Source: Imbricaverruca yamaguchii | Lineage: Eukaryota > Arthropoda > Thecostraca > Neoverrucidae | DNA: 64,000 bases | Direction of reading: 5' to 3' | Assembly (NCBI GenBank): GCA_034440575.1 | Contig: JAOTOL010001286.1 | Coordinates: 69,501-133,500, forward strand | In this document: positions 45,862-57,190 of the stretch, one piece after another | Position numbering within the stretch: position 1 is the stretch's first letter | How the letters are laid out: the number at the start of each line of letters is the position of its first letter | The notes under the pieces: model-generated | Seen by the model: only the letters and a program-made list of their open reading frames with translations | Told to the model about the DNA's origin: nothing | The model's database searches: none | Made by a program: the position numbers and the translations under genes

Positions 45862-45992
45862 TCACGGCTGCTTGGCGGCCGGCGACGTCGGCGGCTGGCT
45901 GGAAGGCGATGCGACAACCACCGTGGCCGGGCCAGAGCTGGCCGCCGAATCCAGACTGTCGGCCGCGTGTACCACTGAGGTGAAGTACCGGT
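45862..45992 (-). CDS. Terminal exon of an unrecognised gene
   Basis: On the minus strand a strong 3' splice site (ctgcctgcttgtccccacag) ends at 45993 and is followed by 131 nt that read through to TGA (45864-45862). With one base carried from the upstream exon, the codons give Asp then RYFTSVVHAADSLDSAASS and a Ser/Pro/Ala-rich end, PTSPAAKQP. The incoming phase (two bases needed) matches the donor phase of the exon at 51396-51642. There is no internal ATG, so simple ATG-to-stop searching misses it. The adjoining 37-bp minisatellite begins directly at this acceptor and copies it. Function unknown. Low-complexity Ser/Ala/Pro content means coding status needs transcript support. Confidence 0.6.
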
Positions 45993-48900
45993 CTGTGGGG
46001 ACAAGCAGGCAGTCAGCCAGACACCCAGCTGCAGTACCAATCTGTGGGGACAGTCACACACCCGTCTGCAGTACCGGTCTGTGAGGACAGTCACATACCC
46101 AGCTACAGTACAGGTCTGTGGGGACAGTCACATACCCAGCTGCAGTACCGGCCTGTGAGGACAGTCAGTCACACAACCGGCTGCAGTACCGGTCTGTGGG
46201 GACAGTCACATACCTAGCTGCAGTACCGGTCTGTGGGGACAGTCAGTCACACAACCAGCTTCAGTACCGGTCTGTGGGGACAGTCACATACCTAGCTGCA
46301 GTACCGGTCTGTGGGGACAGTCAGTCACACAACCAGCTGCATGACCGGTCTGTGGGGACAGTCACATACCTTGCTGCAGTACCGGTCTGTGGGGACATTC
46401 ACATACCTCGCTGCAGTACCGGTCTGTGGGGACAGTCACATACCTCGCTGCAGTACCGGTCTGTGAGGACAGTCACATACCTAGCTGCAGTACCGGTCTG
46501 TGAGGACAGTCACACACCTAGCTGCAGTACCGGTCTGTGGGGACAGTCACATACCCAGCTGCAGTACCGGTCTGTGGGGACAGTCACATACCTAGCTGCA
46601 GTACCGGTCTGTGGGGACAGTCAGTCACACAACCAGCTGCATGACCGGTCTGTGGGGACAGTCACATACCTTGCTGCAGTACCGGTCTGTGGGGACATTC
46701 ACATACCTCGCTGCAGTACCGGTCTGTGGGGACAGTCACATACCCAGCTGCAGTACCGGTCTGTGGGGACATTCACATACCTAGCTGCAGTACCGGTCTG
46801 TGGGGACAGTCAGTCACACAACCAGCTGCATGACCGGTCTGTGGGGACATTCACATACCTCGCTGCAGTACCGGTCTGTGGGGACAGTCACATACCTCGC
46901 TGCAGTACCGGTCTGTGAGGACAGTCACACACCTAGCTGCAGTACCGGTCTGTGAGGACAGTCACATACCTAGCTGCAGTACCGGTCTGTGGGGACAGTC
47001 ACATACCCAGCTGCAGAACAGGTCTGTGAGGACAGTCACATACCTAGCTGCAGTACCGGTCTGTGGGGGCAGTCACATACCTAGCTGTAGTACCGGTCTG
47101 TGGGGACAGTCACATACCTAGCTGTAGTACCGGTCTGTGGGGACAGTCACACACCTAGCTGCAGTACCGGTCTGTGGGGACAGTCAGTCACACAACCAGC
47201 TGCAGTACCGGTCTGTGGGGACAGTCAGTCAAACAACCAGCTTCAGTACCGGTCTGTGAGGACAGTCACATACCTAGCTGCAGTACCGGTCTGTGGGGAC
47301 AGTCACATACCTCGCTGCAGTACCGGTCTGTGAGGACAGTCACACACCTAGCTGCAGTACCGGTCTGTGAGGACAGTCACATACCTAGCTGCAGTACCGG
47401 TCTGTGGGGACAGTCACATACCCAGCTGCAGAACAGGTCTGTGAGGACAGTCACATACCTAGCTGCAGTACCGGTCTGTGGGGGCAGTCACATACCTAGC
47501 TGTAGTACCGGTCTGTGAGGACAGTCACATACCCAGCTACAGTACAGGTCTGTGGGGACAGTCACATACCCAGCTGCAGTACCGGTCTGTGAGGACAGTC
47601 AGTCACACAACCGGCTGCAGTACCGGTCTGTGGGGACAGTCACATACCTAGCTGCAGTACCGGTCTGTGGGGACAGTCAGTCACACAACCAGCTTCAGTA
47701 CCGGTCTGTGGGGACAGTCACATACCTAGCTGCAGTACCGGTCTGTGGGGACAGTCAGTCACACAACCAGCTGCATGACCGGTCTGTGGGGACAGTCACA
47801 TACCTTGCTGCAGTACCGGTCTGTGAGGACAGTCACATACCTCGCTGCAGTACCGGTCTGTGGGGACAGTCACATACCTAGCTGCAGTACCGGTCTGTGA
47901 GGACAGTCACATACCTCGCTGCAGTACCGGTCTGTGGGGACAGTCACATACCCAGCTGCAGAACAGGTCTGTGAGGACAGTCACATACCTAGCTGCAGTA
48001 CCGGTCTGTGGGGGCAGTCACATACCTAGCTGTAGTACCGGTCTGTAGGGACAGTCACATACCTAGCTGTAGTACCGGTCTGTGGGGACAGTCACACACC
48101 TAGCTGCAGTACCGGTCTGTGAGGACAGTCAGTCACACAACCAGCTGCAGTACCGGTCTGTGGGGACAGTTAGTCAAACAACCAGCTTCAGTACCGGTCT
48201 GTGAGGACAGTCACATACCTAGCTGCAGTACCGGTCTGTGGGGACAGTCACATACCTAGCTGCAGTACCGGTCTGTGGGGACAGTCACATACCTAGCTGC
48301 AGTACCGGTATGTGGGGACAGTCACATACCTAGCTGCAGTACCGGTCTGTGGGGACAGTCACATACCTAGCTGCAGAACAGGTCTGTGAGGACAGTCACA
48401 TACCTAGCTGCAGTACCGGTCTGTGGGGACAGTCACATACCCAGCTGCAGTACCGGTCTGTGAGGACAGTCAGTCACACAACCGGCTGCAGTACCGGTCT
48501 GTGGGGACAGTCACATACCTAGCTGCAGTACTGGTCTGTGGGGACAGTCACATACCTAGCTGCAGTACCGGTCTGTGGGGGCAGTCACATACCTAGCTGC
48601 AGAACAGGTCTGTGAGGACAGTCACATACCTAGCTGCAGTACCGGTCTGTGGGGGCAGTCACATACCTAGCTGTAGTACCGGTCTGTGGGGACAGTCACA
48701 TACCTAGCTGTAGTACCGGTCTGTGGGGACAGTCACACACCTAGCTGCAGTACCGGTCTGTGGGGACAGTCAGTCACACAACCAGCTGCAGTACCGGTCT
48801 GTGGGGACAGTCAGTCACACAACCGGCTGCAGTACCGGTCTGTGAGGACAGTCAGTCACACAACCAGCTGCAGTACCGGTCTGTGGGGACAGTTAGTCAA

Positions 48901-49655
48901 ACAACCAGCTTCAGTACCGGTCTGTGAGGACAGTCACATACCTAGCTGCAGTACCGGTCTGTGGGGACAGTCACATACCTAGCTGCAGTACCGGTATGTG
49001 GGGACAGTCACATACCTAGCTGCAGTACCGGTCTGTGGGGACAGTCACATACCCAGCTGCAGTACCGGTCTGTGGGGGCAGTCACATACCTAGCTGCAGT
49101 ACCGGTCTGTGGGGACAGTCACATACCTAGCTGCAGTACCGGTCTGTGGGGACAGTCACACACCTAGCTGCAGTACCGGTCTGTGAGGACAGTCAGTCAC
49201 ACAACCAGCTGCAGTACCGGTATGTGGGGACAGTCACATACCTAGCTGCAGTACCGGTCTGTGGGGACAGTCGCATACCTAGCTGCAGTACCGGTCTGTG
49301 AGGACAGTCAATCACACAACCAGCTGCAGTACCGGTCTGTGGGGACAGTCACATACCCAGCTGCAGTATCGGTCTGTGGGGACAGTCACATACCTAGCTG
49401 CAGTACCGGTCCGTGGGGACAGTCACACACCTAGCTGCAGTACCGGTCTGTGGGGACAGTCACATACCCAGCTGCAGTACCGGCCTGTGGGGACAGTCAC
49501 ACACCTAGCTGCAGTACCGGTCTGTGAGGACAGTCAATCACACAACCAGCTGCAGTACCGGTCTGTGGGGACAGTCACATACCCAGCTGCAGTATCGGTC
49601 TGTGGGGACAGTCACATACCCAGTTGCAGTATCGGCCTGTGGGGACAGTCAGTCA
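45993..49655. repeat. ~37-bp minisatellite built on the last exon's splice acceptor
   Basis: Roughly a hundred units (estimated as length divided by unit) of 37 bp, such as cctagctgcagtaccggtct followed by gtggggacagtcacata, with a 41-bp variant carrying an extra cagt. On the minus strand each unit reads ...gactgtccccacag then accggtactgcagctagg. The first part equals the acceptor of the exon at 45862-45992 and the next eight bases equal the start of that exon. Longer internal repeats exist: 46091-46380 recurs at 47525-47815, and 46900-47100 recurs about 415 bp later. Plus-strand frames of up to 266 codons are by-products of stop-free units. Confidence 0.95.
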
Positions 49656-50216
49656 GCCGGTCTCGTTAGGCGTCAGACGCCATGCTAATGCGGACGTGGG
49701 GATCTCCAGTAAAGAAAGAAAACTGGCAAGTTCCTGATGCCATTCAAGAACTCTGAGATATGCGTCCGCGACAAACGTGCCCGGATACCCACTAGTGTGT
49801 ACGCGAAGCATATAGCTACAAGATGTGACTCTGTCATAAGAAAATATGATGCGAAATGCATACATTAAAGTTATCTTGCCTTCATACGTCAATTTCATTG
49901 GCACTTACAGTGATATATTACGGATATTGCTACCTAGTGCAATGCTCTCTGGAACTATTTTCTTGATCTGCATCCACCATAGCCGGCGGCGCTCCCCGCA
50001 GAGCCGCAACCTGCCGCTAACCGCCACGCCATTCATGGTACGGCAGGGCGCCGAACCGTTCATGGTATGGCGGCGCGCCGAACCGTTCCCTGAACGGCAA
50101 TGGGATCAAATGCCAAAGTTTAAGGCATATTTTCATATTTGAAACGATAGGCGATCTGTCTGGGATGATTTCCTCCACCACTCCAGTTGAGGCCGACAGG
50201 TTTCCTTCATATGCTT
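49656..50216. other. Intronic sequence, unassigned
   Basis: If the gene model holds, this is intron between the last two exons. No other feature is seen. Confidence 0.4.
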
Positions 50217-50230
50217 AAGAACGTTACGCC

Positions 50231-50412
50231 AGGGCGGGGATGGCCGAGTGGTTCAGGTGTTGAGCTCTGTGTGTCAAAGGCCCCGGGTTCAACACTCGCG
50301 CCACTCGGGACGTTTTCCAACCGCGCGGCTCACCCGCGAAAGTATGTTCGGCGCCATTAGCCATGGTCGTGCATAAAATGCGTCGATAGCCACCCAATAA
50401 ACAAATGACAAC
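50231..50412 (+). mobile_element. SINE-B, tRNA-derived, copy 2, with target duplication
   Basis: It starts with a class II tRNA-like head (gatggccgagtggttcaggt, ccgggttcaacactc) and ends with cccaataaacaaatgacaac. The 14-bp flanks 50217-50230 (aagaacgttacgcc) and 50413-50426 (aagaacattacgcc) differ at one base, an aged target-site duplication. This fixes the element at 182 bp. It lies in the putative last intron, antisense to the gene. Confidence 0.88.
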
Positions 50413-50426
50413 AAGAACATTACGCC

Positions 50427-51395
50427 TATGGGCGTTGAATGGAAATAATGTATCTACAACAGTTAATTTTTCCTATACAATTTTAGCGTGGTAGAGCTGA
50501 TGTTGCTTGGCATCGATCAATGCTGGAGCTTTATTTATGTCGTGTCGTAGTTCGATGGACCTTCGGATCCTCTGGGCAGCAACTTCTGGTGCTCGATGTG
50601 CAACGAGGTATGTCAGAACCTCAGTAATGCCTGCAAGATGCATGTCAAAAGGTTAAAAATGACAGGGTTCGACATCTATAAAAGTAATCCAGTATGGCAT
50701 CAAATGAGAGCTGATTTTACGTCAGTTTACTTGAAACCATTGGAAATTAATTCGCTAATGTAGAACATCTGATATACGACTGAAAGGAATACAATGGACA
50801 ATTCAAGACACAAGTCATGGAATTGAGTGCAAAAATTACCGGGGTAAACCTTCATGGAAGTTATTCCAGACGTTTCATAAGATGCATAACATGTTTTATT
50901 ACAATATGTTAAGTGGCCAGTTGTTCCCATTTCACTTGGAAGGCAGTCACAGGGTGAAATGATTTAGTAATAAAATGAAATGCACATCGTAAGAGAGCTT
51001 GCTTCGACATTGTTTAAATTTCACCATTGGAAAACACTTGGACCTGTTTTAGAAACTAGAATATAGCATTTAGCATAGCAAGCACACTCTGTTGGTGTTC
51101 CTTCACAAACCCACAACCAGAGCGACGCTACCGGTAGTATATCCGATCATGACGCCTAACGTGACAAAATGCCGCCGACGCGCTCCAAAACTCAAAACCC
51201 AGCCGCCCCCCAACAACGCTCTCTTCTGCACGGCCACCGGCACCTGTGCGGCACCAGGCCGCCCGCCACCGATCTGCCACTAACCGTCGGCACCTCTGGG
51301 GCACCAGGCCGCCCGGCCGCCCTCCCTCCGCCCGCCACCCATCTGCCGCCGACCGTCGGCACCTCTGGGGCACCAGGCCGCCCTCCGCCACTGAC
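50427..51395. other. Intronic sequence, unassigned
   Basis: AT-rich, then a GC-rich stretch from about 51165 with a repeated gtcggcacctctggggcacc phrase (51286 and 51355), so a short tandem duplication sits just downstream of the exon donor. Confidence 0.45.
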
Positions 51396-51642
51396 CGTCG
51401 TCTATGATGCCGGCCGGCACGTCACCGCCGCCGGCGGCCGGCAGCAAGCTCTGCATCATGCCGTAGTCGACGTTCTCCTCCAGAATGAAGTGCTGGTTCC
51501 AGCGGCCGCCGCCGGACGCGCCGCCGCCGCCGGCCACGCTGGTTGCCATGCGCACCACGCTGCTGGACGAGCGCGGCGGCGACGTGTACATCGCCATGCT
51601 GGTGGGGCTCACCGAGCCCGCCATGCTGGTGTAGGTGTACAG
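51396..51642 (-). CDS. Internal exon of an unrecognised gene
   Basis: The minus-strand acceptor gccacgtgtccccag ends at 51643 and the donor is G|GTCAGT (51395 downward). The 247-nt exon is open in phase 0 and leaves one base over. It encodes 82 residues: LYTYTSMAGSVSPTS, a Ser-rich YTSPPRSSSSVV stretch, a Gly-rich linker, a more complex block RWNQHFILEENVDYGMMQSL and an acidic end GIIDD. The complex block is the least repeat-like peptide in the region and the best probe for homology. Phases match both neighbours (56303-56433 and 45862-45992). I do not recognise the family. Confidence 0.65.
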
Positions 51643-52135
51643 CTGGGGACACGTGGCGGTGTCAGCTGGTGGGGCTCACCGAGCCCGCCATGCTGGTGAA
51701 GGTGTACAGGCGGTGTCAGCTGGTGCACCAACACCTCGCTGCTAGTGTAACGCCGGGAGACACCAATACGGGCGTCAGACGGGCCATAGTGTTGGCATAT
51801 GTGTACATCACACTGATACACATGGACATCATACTTGAGCCGATGCACCTCACGCTCATTTATGTGCACACTGTACTGGTGCAGATGGTGCATCGGACTC
51901 GTGTAGGTGCACACCGGACTGGTGTATATGGTACATCACACTGGTGTAAGTGTACATTACACTGGTGTTGGTGTACATTACTCTGATGTGCATATATATA
52001 TATCACACTGATGTAGATATACATCACGCTGGTGTAGGTGCACATAATACAGGTGTACCTGGTACACCGTACTGGTGTAAGTGTATATCACACTGGTGTG
52101 CGCCTGCATCACACTGATGTAGGTGTGATATACAA
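51643..52135. repeat. Minisatellite next to the exon acceptor, with a partial exon duplication
   Basis: 51661-51720 repeats the first ~45 bases of the adjacent exon (gtggggctcaccgagcccgc, then catgctggtgaaggtgtaca). From about 51780 to 52135 a degenerate 21-24-bp repeat follows, with the core cacactggtgtaagtgtaca, resembling the exon edge catgctggtgtaggtgtaca at 51622-51641. A short (TA)n sits inside near 51990. Confidence 0.8.
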
Positions 52136-55079
52136 AATACAAAATTATAGCAATTTCATGGCGAGTTCCAGTTGTCAATTGACAACTTGGACGAAAATAC
52201 TCATCCTGAAATGGCACTTCCAAGCGAATTGTACTCTATGTTTCGATATCTGACCCAGTCCATACCGCAGTATAGTGGAATTAGTGCGATGGTGTTACCT
52301 ACGAAGAGGAACCAATTAAAACAGGGACATCAGAACGGTCTATTGGTCCAACGGCTGGTTTAGTCATCACATTTGGCGAGGCCAGTGTGGCCTGCGGTGT
52401 TGGCGGTTTTGTGGCTAAGGTACGTCGACCATACGGCCGTCTTGCGTCCAGCATTACAATTTGCGATGATGATTTGTGGTGCGCAGCTGGCCGCTATGTC
52501 GTGCCCGTCCTCCAGATTAGTGCTTCCGAGACCAGTGCTTGAGAATGGCAGCAGACTGTTGTCGCCGCAGGTTCTGATACGCCTCCAACGGCCACCGTAC
52601 TATTACAGCTCCTCTCTGGAGGAAATCCCTCCTCCTTCCTACAGTATCCCAATTTTGATTTTTTTGCACACGCCATTGATTCTCTGACGCATATAAAACA
52701 GAAGGTACATATTTTCTTTCAACATCATACCAGATGTACAGGAACCACGTTACTCAAAAAAGAGTGACAAGGGAGAATTCCACCATCCCATTCTCACATC
52801 CTTTCCTGTAAGTGACCAGGCACGATGTAGGCTTACTGCTTTTTACAAAATTTCTGCAATGTGTGGTCGGAAAAATAATGATAACGGTTTGGAAATGGAA
52901 TCGCAAAAATGTCATAGGATGCGAAATATCCCGATATCCCGCACAGGGATAGGAATGGGTTGGAAGGGTTCTCTCGTTTGATGTATGGGATGGCCTGGTC
53001 ATAGACGGAAAAGCAACTAAGTGATATCTAAAATATACGGAAGCTATTTGCATCCTATGTATGGTTTCCCCACTACAAGTATGCTTGCCAATGGACAATG
53101 ACTGTCGCCCAGCACCTGGAAGGAGTTTAAAATATACTCAATATTTTAAGTGGCCTTGCCTACTCGCAACTCAAAATGCATAGGTGCATGAAACCGCAAA
53201 AAAAGCTAGCATGATAGCATTAGATTAAGTGAGACGGATGATATATTTCCACTTGCAGATACAATATTGCCATTTGTTTTTTTTATGCACTACCACGAGT
53301 CAATATATACGTTATGGATATACGTTGTAGCACAACTATGCATATTCAGCAACAAAGCACATGCTCTGTCTCGGAATTATCGTTTCCAGTATAGCCAAAC
53401 ACACACAAAAACGTCACAATTAGTTCGTCCAACTGAAGCACGTACGGAAAAAGCTGACACAGGGGTACCGACTGCGACCACGGGAGGGCGTGCTGCGGGT
53501 CCACTTGATTAGATTCAGAGAAGCGGAGAAGCATGCTGAAAGCAGCAGGTGCAAGCGGGATGGCTAAACACTGCAGTCTCACTTCTGAAACGAGGTGACG
53601 TTATCATGTAGACAATGAAGAGGTTCGGACATATGGCATGGTTCTCTTCAAGCCTTCGCTACATTTCGAGCCTATGAAGACTGTGCTTTTCAAGCATAGG
53701 TGGACGACCAGCAGCTTTAGCCAACCTACCAGATCTCCTGCCACTAGCAGTCCGGATATATCATGAACAATAGACCAATGTGGAGTCCCATCAGCAGTGC
53801 TATATCACGGACAGTCATACGCTACCCATGGACAACAGAGCAGCAGCCAGCTTCACGCAGAACAGAGAAAGTCCACGGTAAATAAACACCTCCGCCTAGC
53901 ACTGGGGAGAAGCGGGAGTCGACATGGCGCAACAAAGACGCGCACCAAACCGACAAAGTGCGCCGCGGCCTCGTGGAGCATCGAGCTACACACACGGCCC
54001 AGCCGCTTCTAGCTGCGAAAATACGTCTCAACAAGTCTGAACGCGAGCCGTCCGACGGCAACGGCAGAGGCAAACGCGACGTCAGCGAACTCTCCGACAG
54101 GCCAATCACTCACGCCCAGACAGGCGCCAAACCTGTCTCCACACGCTGTCACAGTTGCCGACCAATGCGGCGTGTGGCGGGTCGGACAGCGCTGGCGCCG
54201 AGGCAGGCCCGAACACCATCACGACAATGTCCCCATCGCGTCCAGCACGTCCGCTCGTGCCACTTGTCCGTCGATCGTAACACGTCCGACCGGCGACAGG
54301 CCGATACGACCCAGCCAACACGAGCGCTGGCCATGGCAGAGGCTCCAGCAGGGCTGAGAGGGGAGCGGAACCATCGTCCGGCCAACACGGTGGAGCAGAC
54401 ACGGCGCAGTGCAAGACTAATGACTGTTTGGTGAATGGACAACAGCAAAACTGTGCCATGGCCAGGCTAGCAGACAACGCGCCAGCCACGGTGAGTGCAG
54501 GATCGATGGGCGTGGCATCCTGACAGGTTGAACGGAAGATGACCAGGCCAGGGGTGAGTTCGGTGGAACTGTTACGGATGTGGTGATGTAGCCATACCAG
54601 AGGGGGACCAGAACAGACCAGCATAACCGCCCGGCTGAGGCCACGTCCGGATCGAAAGGCACGTCGCATTACGGCTATACCAACGGAGCACAAAAGTAGA
54701 CCAGGTGGAGTCGAGCATACCCGTGCGGAGAGCAGTCCTACGTTCAGGCAAGCTAGCAGGATAACAACCAGCCTTGTCAGAGGTGAATATCCCGTCAGAA
54801 GCCCAACAGAATCGTTCCCGACTGATAGAAAGCTGGCAGAATGGTGCTGACAGAGAGCTACAGCCGAGGCCAGACCACCAGAACCAGTCCCTAGCGCGAG
54901 AGGTCCGCAGAAGAGAGGTGGCAGCAAACACTCCGAAGTGACAGTTGGCAGGGAAGCGTCCCAGGAGAAGCAATGGCAGCGTCCCGAGGCAGCAGCCAGC
55001 AAAGGCGGTCCAGGAAGTGCCAGCCGACAAAGGAGACACGTCGAGGAGCTGGTGAAACATCAGGCGAGACAGCACTACA
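52136..55079. other. Intronic sequence, unassigned
   Basis: 52136-53790 shows nothing. 53800-55075 is moderately GC-rich, with long frames on both strands (158 codons at 53958-54434 plus; 298 codons at 54106-55002 minus) that have no recognisable domain. It could be an old repeat. Confidence 0.35.
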
Positions 55080-55950
<871 letters not shown>

Positions 55951-56302
55951 TAAAATAGAGGAAGGGGAGAAGAGCAAGCCGGCGGCGGAGCGCGAGCGAG
56001 CCAGCGAGCGGACAGCGTGGCGCAGGCTCACCTGGCCCGTCACTGCGTGCTGCACCAGAGCGATAACGGGACTGCCGCGCCGGTCGGCAGGCTCCGGGCT
56101 AGCCTGCAACACGCACACGCCACGTCAACGGCGAGTGACGCCGCGGCCGGAGGGTCGACGGTCAGCGGTCGGCGGTCGGCGGTCGGCGCCGCCACCGGGC
56201 GTAGGGGTCACCACACTGGTCGGCACGGCGCTCGCCTGGTGCCCGGTCGGCTGGGCCGGGATCTGGCACCGGCCGCACGGCCGCCGCCGCCGGCGCTCTC
56301 AC

Positions 56303-56433
56303 CTGGCTGGAGCTGGCCGGCGGAGACGACATCCGCTCTCCGGCGGCGTCCGTCTCCATGACGACCGACACGGCGTGCGGCGACACGGCGTGCGCAGCCG
56401 GCGGCGATGCCTCGGCCGCGCAGTTTACGTCCG
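56303..56433 (-). CDS. Internal exon of an unrecognised gene
   Basis: On the minus strand it is bounded by the acceptor acctcgtgctgccgcag (ending 56434) and a strong donor CAG|GTGAGA. The 131-nt exon needs one base from upstream and ends in phase 0, giving Ala-DVNCAAEASPP, HAVSPHAVSVVMETDAAGER and MSSPPASSSQ. Both phases agree with the flanking exons. The 283-bp intron to the upstream exon is compact. No family recognised. The Pro/Ala/Ser composition fits a disordered tail. Confidence 0.62.
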
Positions 56434-56716
56434 CTGCGGCAGCACGAGGTCAACGGTTAACGGGACACCGGCCGCGCTGCCACGATCACCACTGCAGGTG
56501 GCGCCAGTACAACGCCCAGACGTGAGCGCTAGCCACACTGCGTGCCACGGTCTGCGCAGATGGCGCCAGCACACCAATGGCGCCACCTAGTAGACACATC
56601 TAGCGGCGGTGCGATGAACCTGCGCCGAGGGCGCGCCGATCACTTGAGCCCCGATGCGCTCACGAGGCGACACCTGGTCTGACCCCGCCCAGTGCGCGTG
56701 ACCCGGCCGCACTGAC

Positions 56717-56852
56717 CTGTCGAGCGGATGATGGCCACGGGTCGCGCCATGGGCGGCGGCGGGGGTGGCGGCAGCATGGTGCTGTTGTAGTACTTGTGCG
56801 GCCTGCCGCCGGTGCCGCTCGACACGGACAGTGTGCCAGTCGGTACGGCCGC
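56717..56852 (-). CDS. Internal exon of an unrecognised gene (most upstream seen)
   Basis: On the minus strand the donor is CGACAG|GTCAGT (56716 downward). The acceptor is probably gtgtcggatag ending at 56853, preceded by only a weak pyrimidine tract, so the left boundary is less certain; a TAG immediately upstream means the exon cannot extend much further in this frame. It encodes 45 residues plus one base: AAVPTGTLSVSSGTGG, RPHKYYNSTM, then LPPPPPPPMARPVAIIRST. The Leu-Pro-run resembles EVH1-binding motifs of receptor tails and actin regulators, so a cytoplasmic tail is a guess. I saw no further upstream exons in the window. Confidence 0.58.
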
Positions 56853-57063
56853 CTATCCGACACAGCGACACACCACAGTCGGTCAGGCGCGTCCCGCCCC
56901 GCAACTGACACGCCGCCACACTCCACGGGACCGCCAACGTTGGAAATACCAACGCATGGCGTTTAAAATAGAACGCAACACATTCTAAAACTGGCAATAC
57001 TGGTCTATAGTAGACCAGTGGTACGGTTGTTTGAGCAGTAACTGCTCAAGCACTCCCAATCTG

Positions 57064-57190
57064 GTGTTTTCGATGGCGACCGAAATGACAGGTCTTCAGT
57101 CTTTACAATCCCAATCAATACGTGGGAGTAGGGAGTAGGTGTTATCGATAGAGACCGACATGACAGGTTTTCAGTTAGGTTAATCAAACG
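57064..57190 (+). repeat. ~77-bp repeat, left pair
   Basis: About 1.6 tandem units containing cgatggcgaccgaaatgaca and gtgggagtagggagtaggtg. The same unit, in the same orientation and again about 1.6 copies, occurs at 60945-61060. Confidence 0.85.

Noticed and set aside
46118..46918. 266-codon frame and many similar ones over the minisatellite
   Set aside because: The 37-bp unit shifts frame each copy and has no stops in any plus frame, so the peptide is just the repeat read in three frames.
45993..49655. Regularly spaced 37-bp repeats that could be mistaken for a CRISPR array
   Set aside because: Units are contiguous, with no unique spacers, and the setting is an animal genome with splice-site homology. 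It is a minisatellite.
50231..50310. tRNA gene (class II) at the SINE-B heads, also at 30716-30802
   Set aside because: A- and B-box-like words are present, but the acceptor ends do not pair, the head continues into a shared non-tRNA body, and one copy has a target duplication. It is SINE sequence.
54106..55002. 298-codon minus-strand frame
   Set aside because: Open because of GC-rich composition. It has no recognisable domain, no splice-phase link to the neighbouring exons, and an overlapping plus frame.
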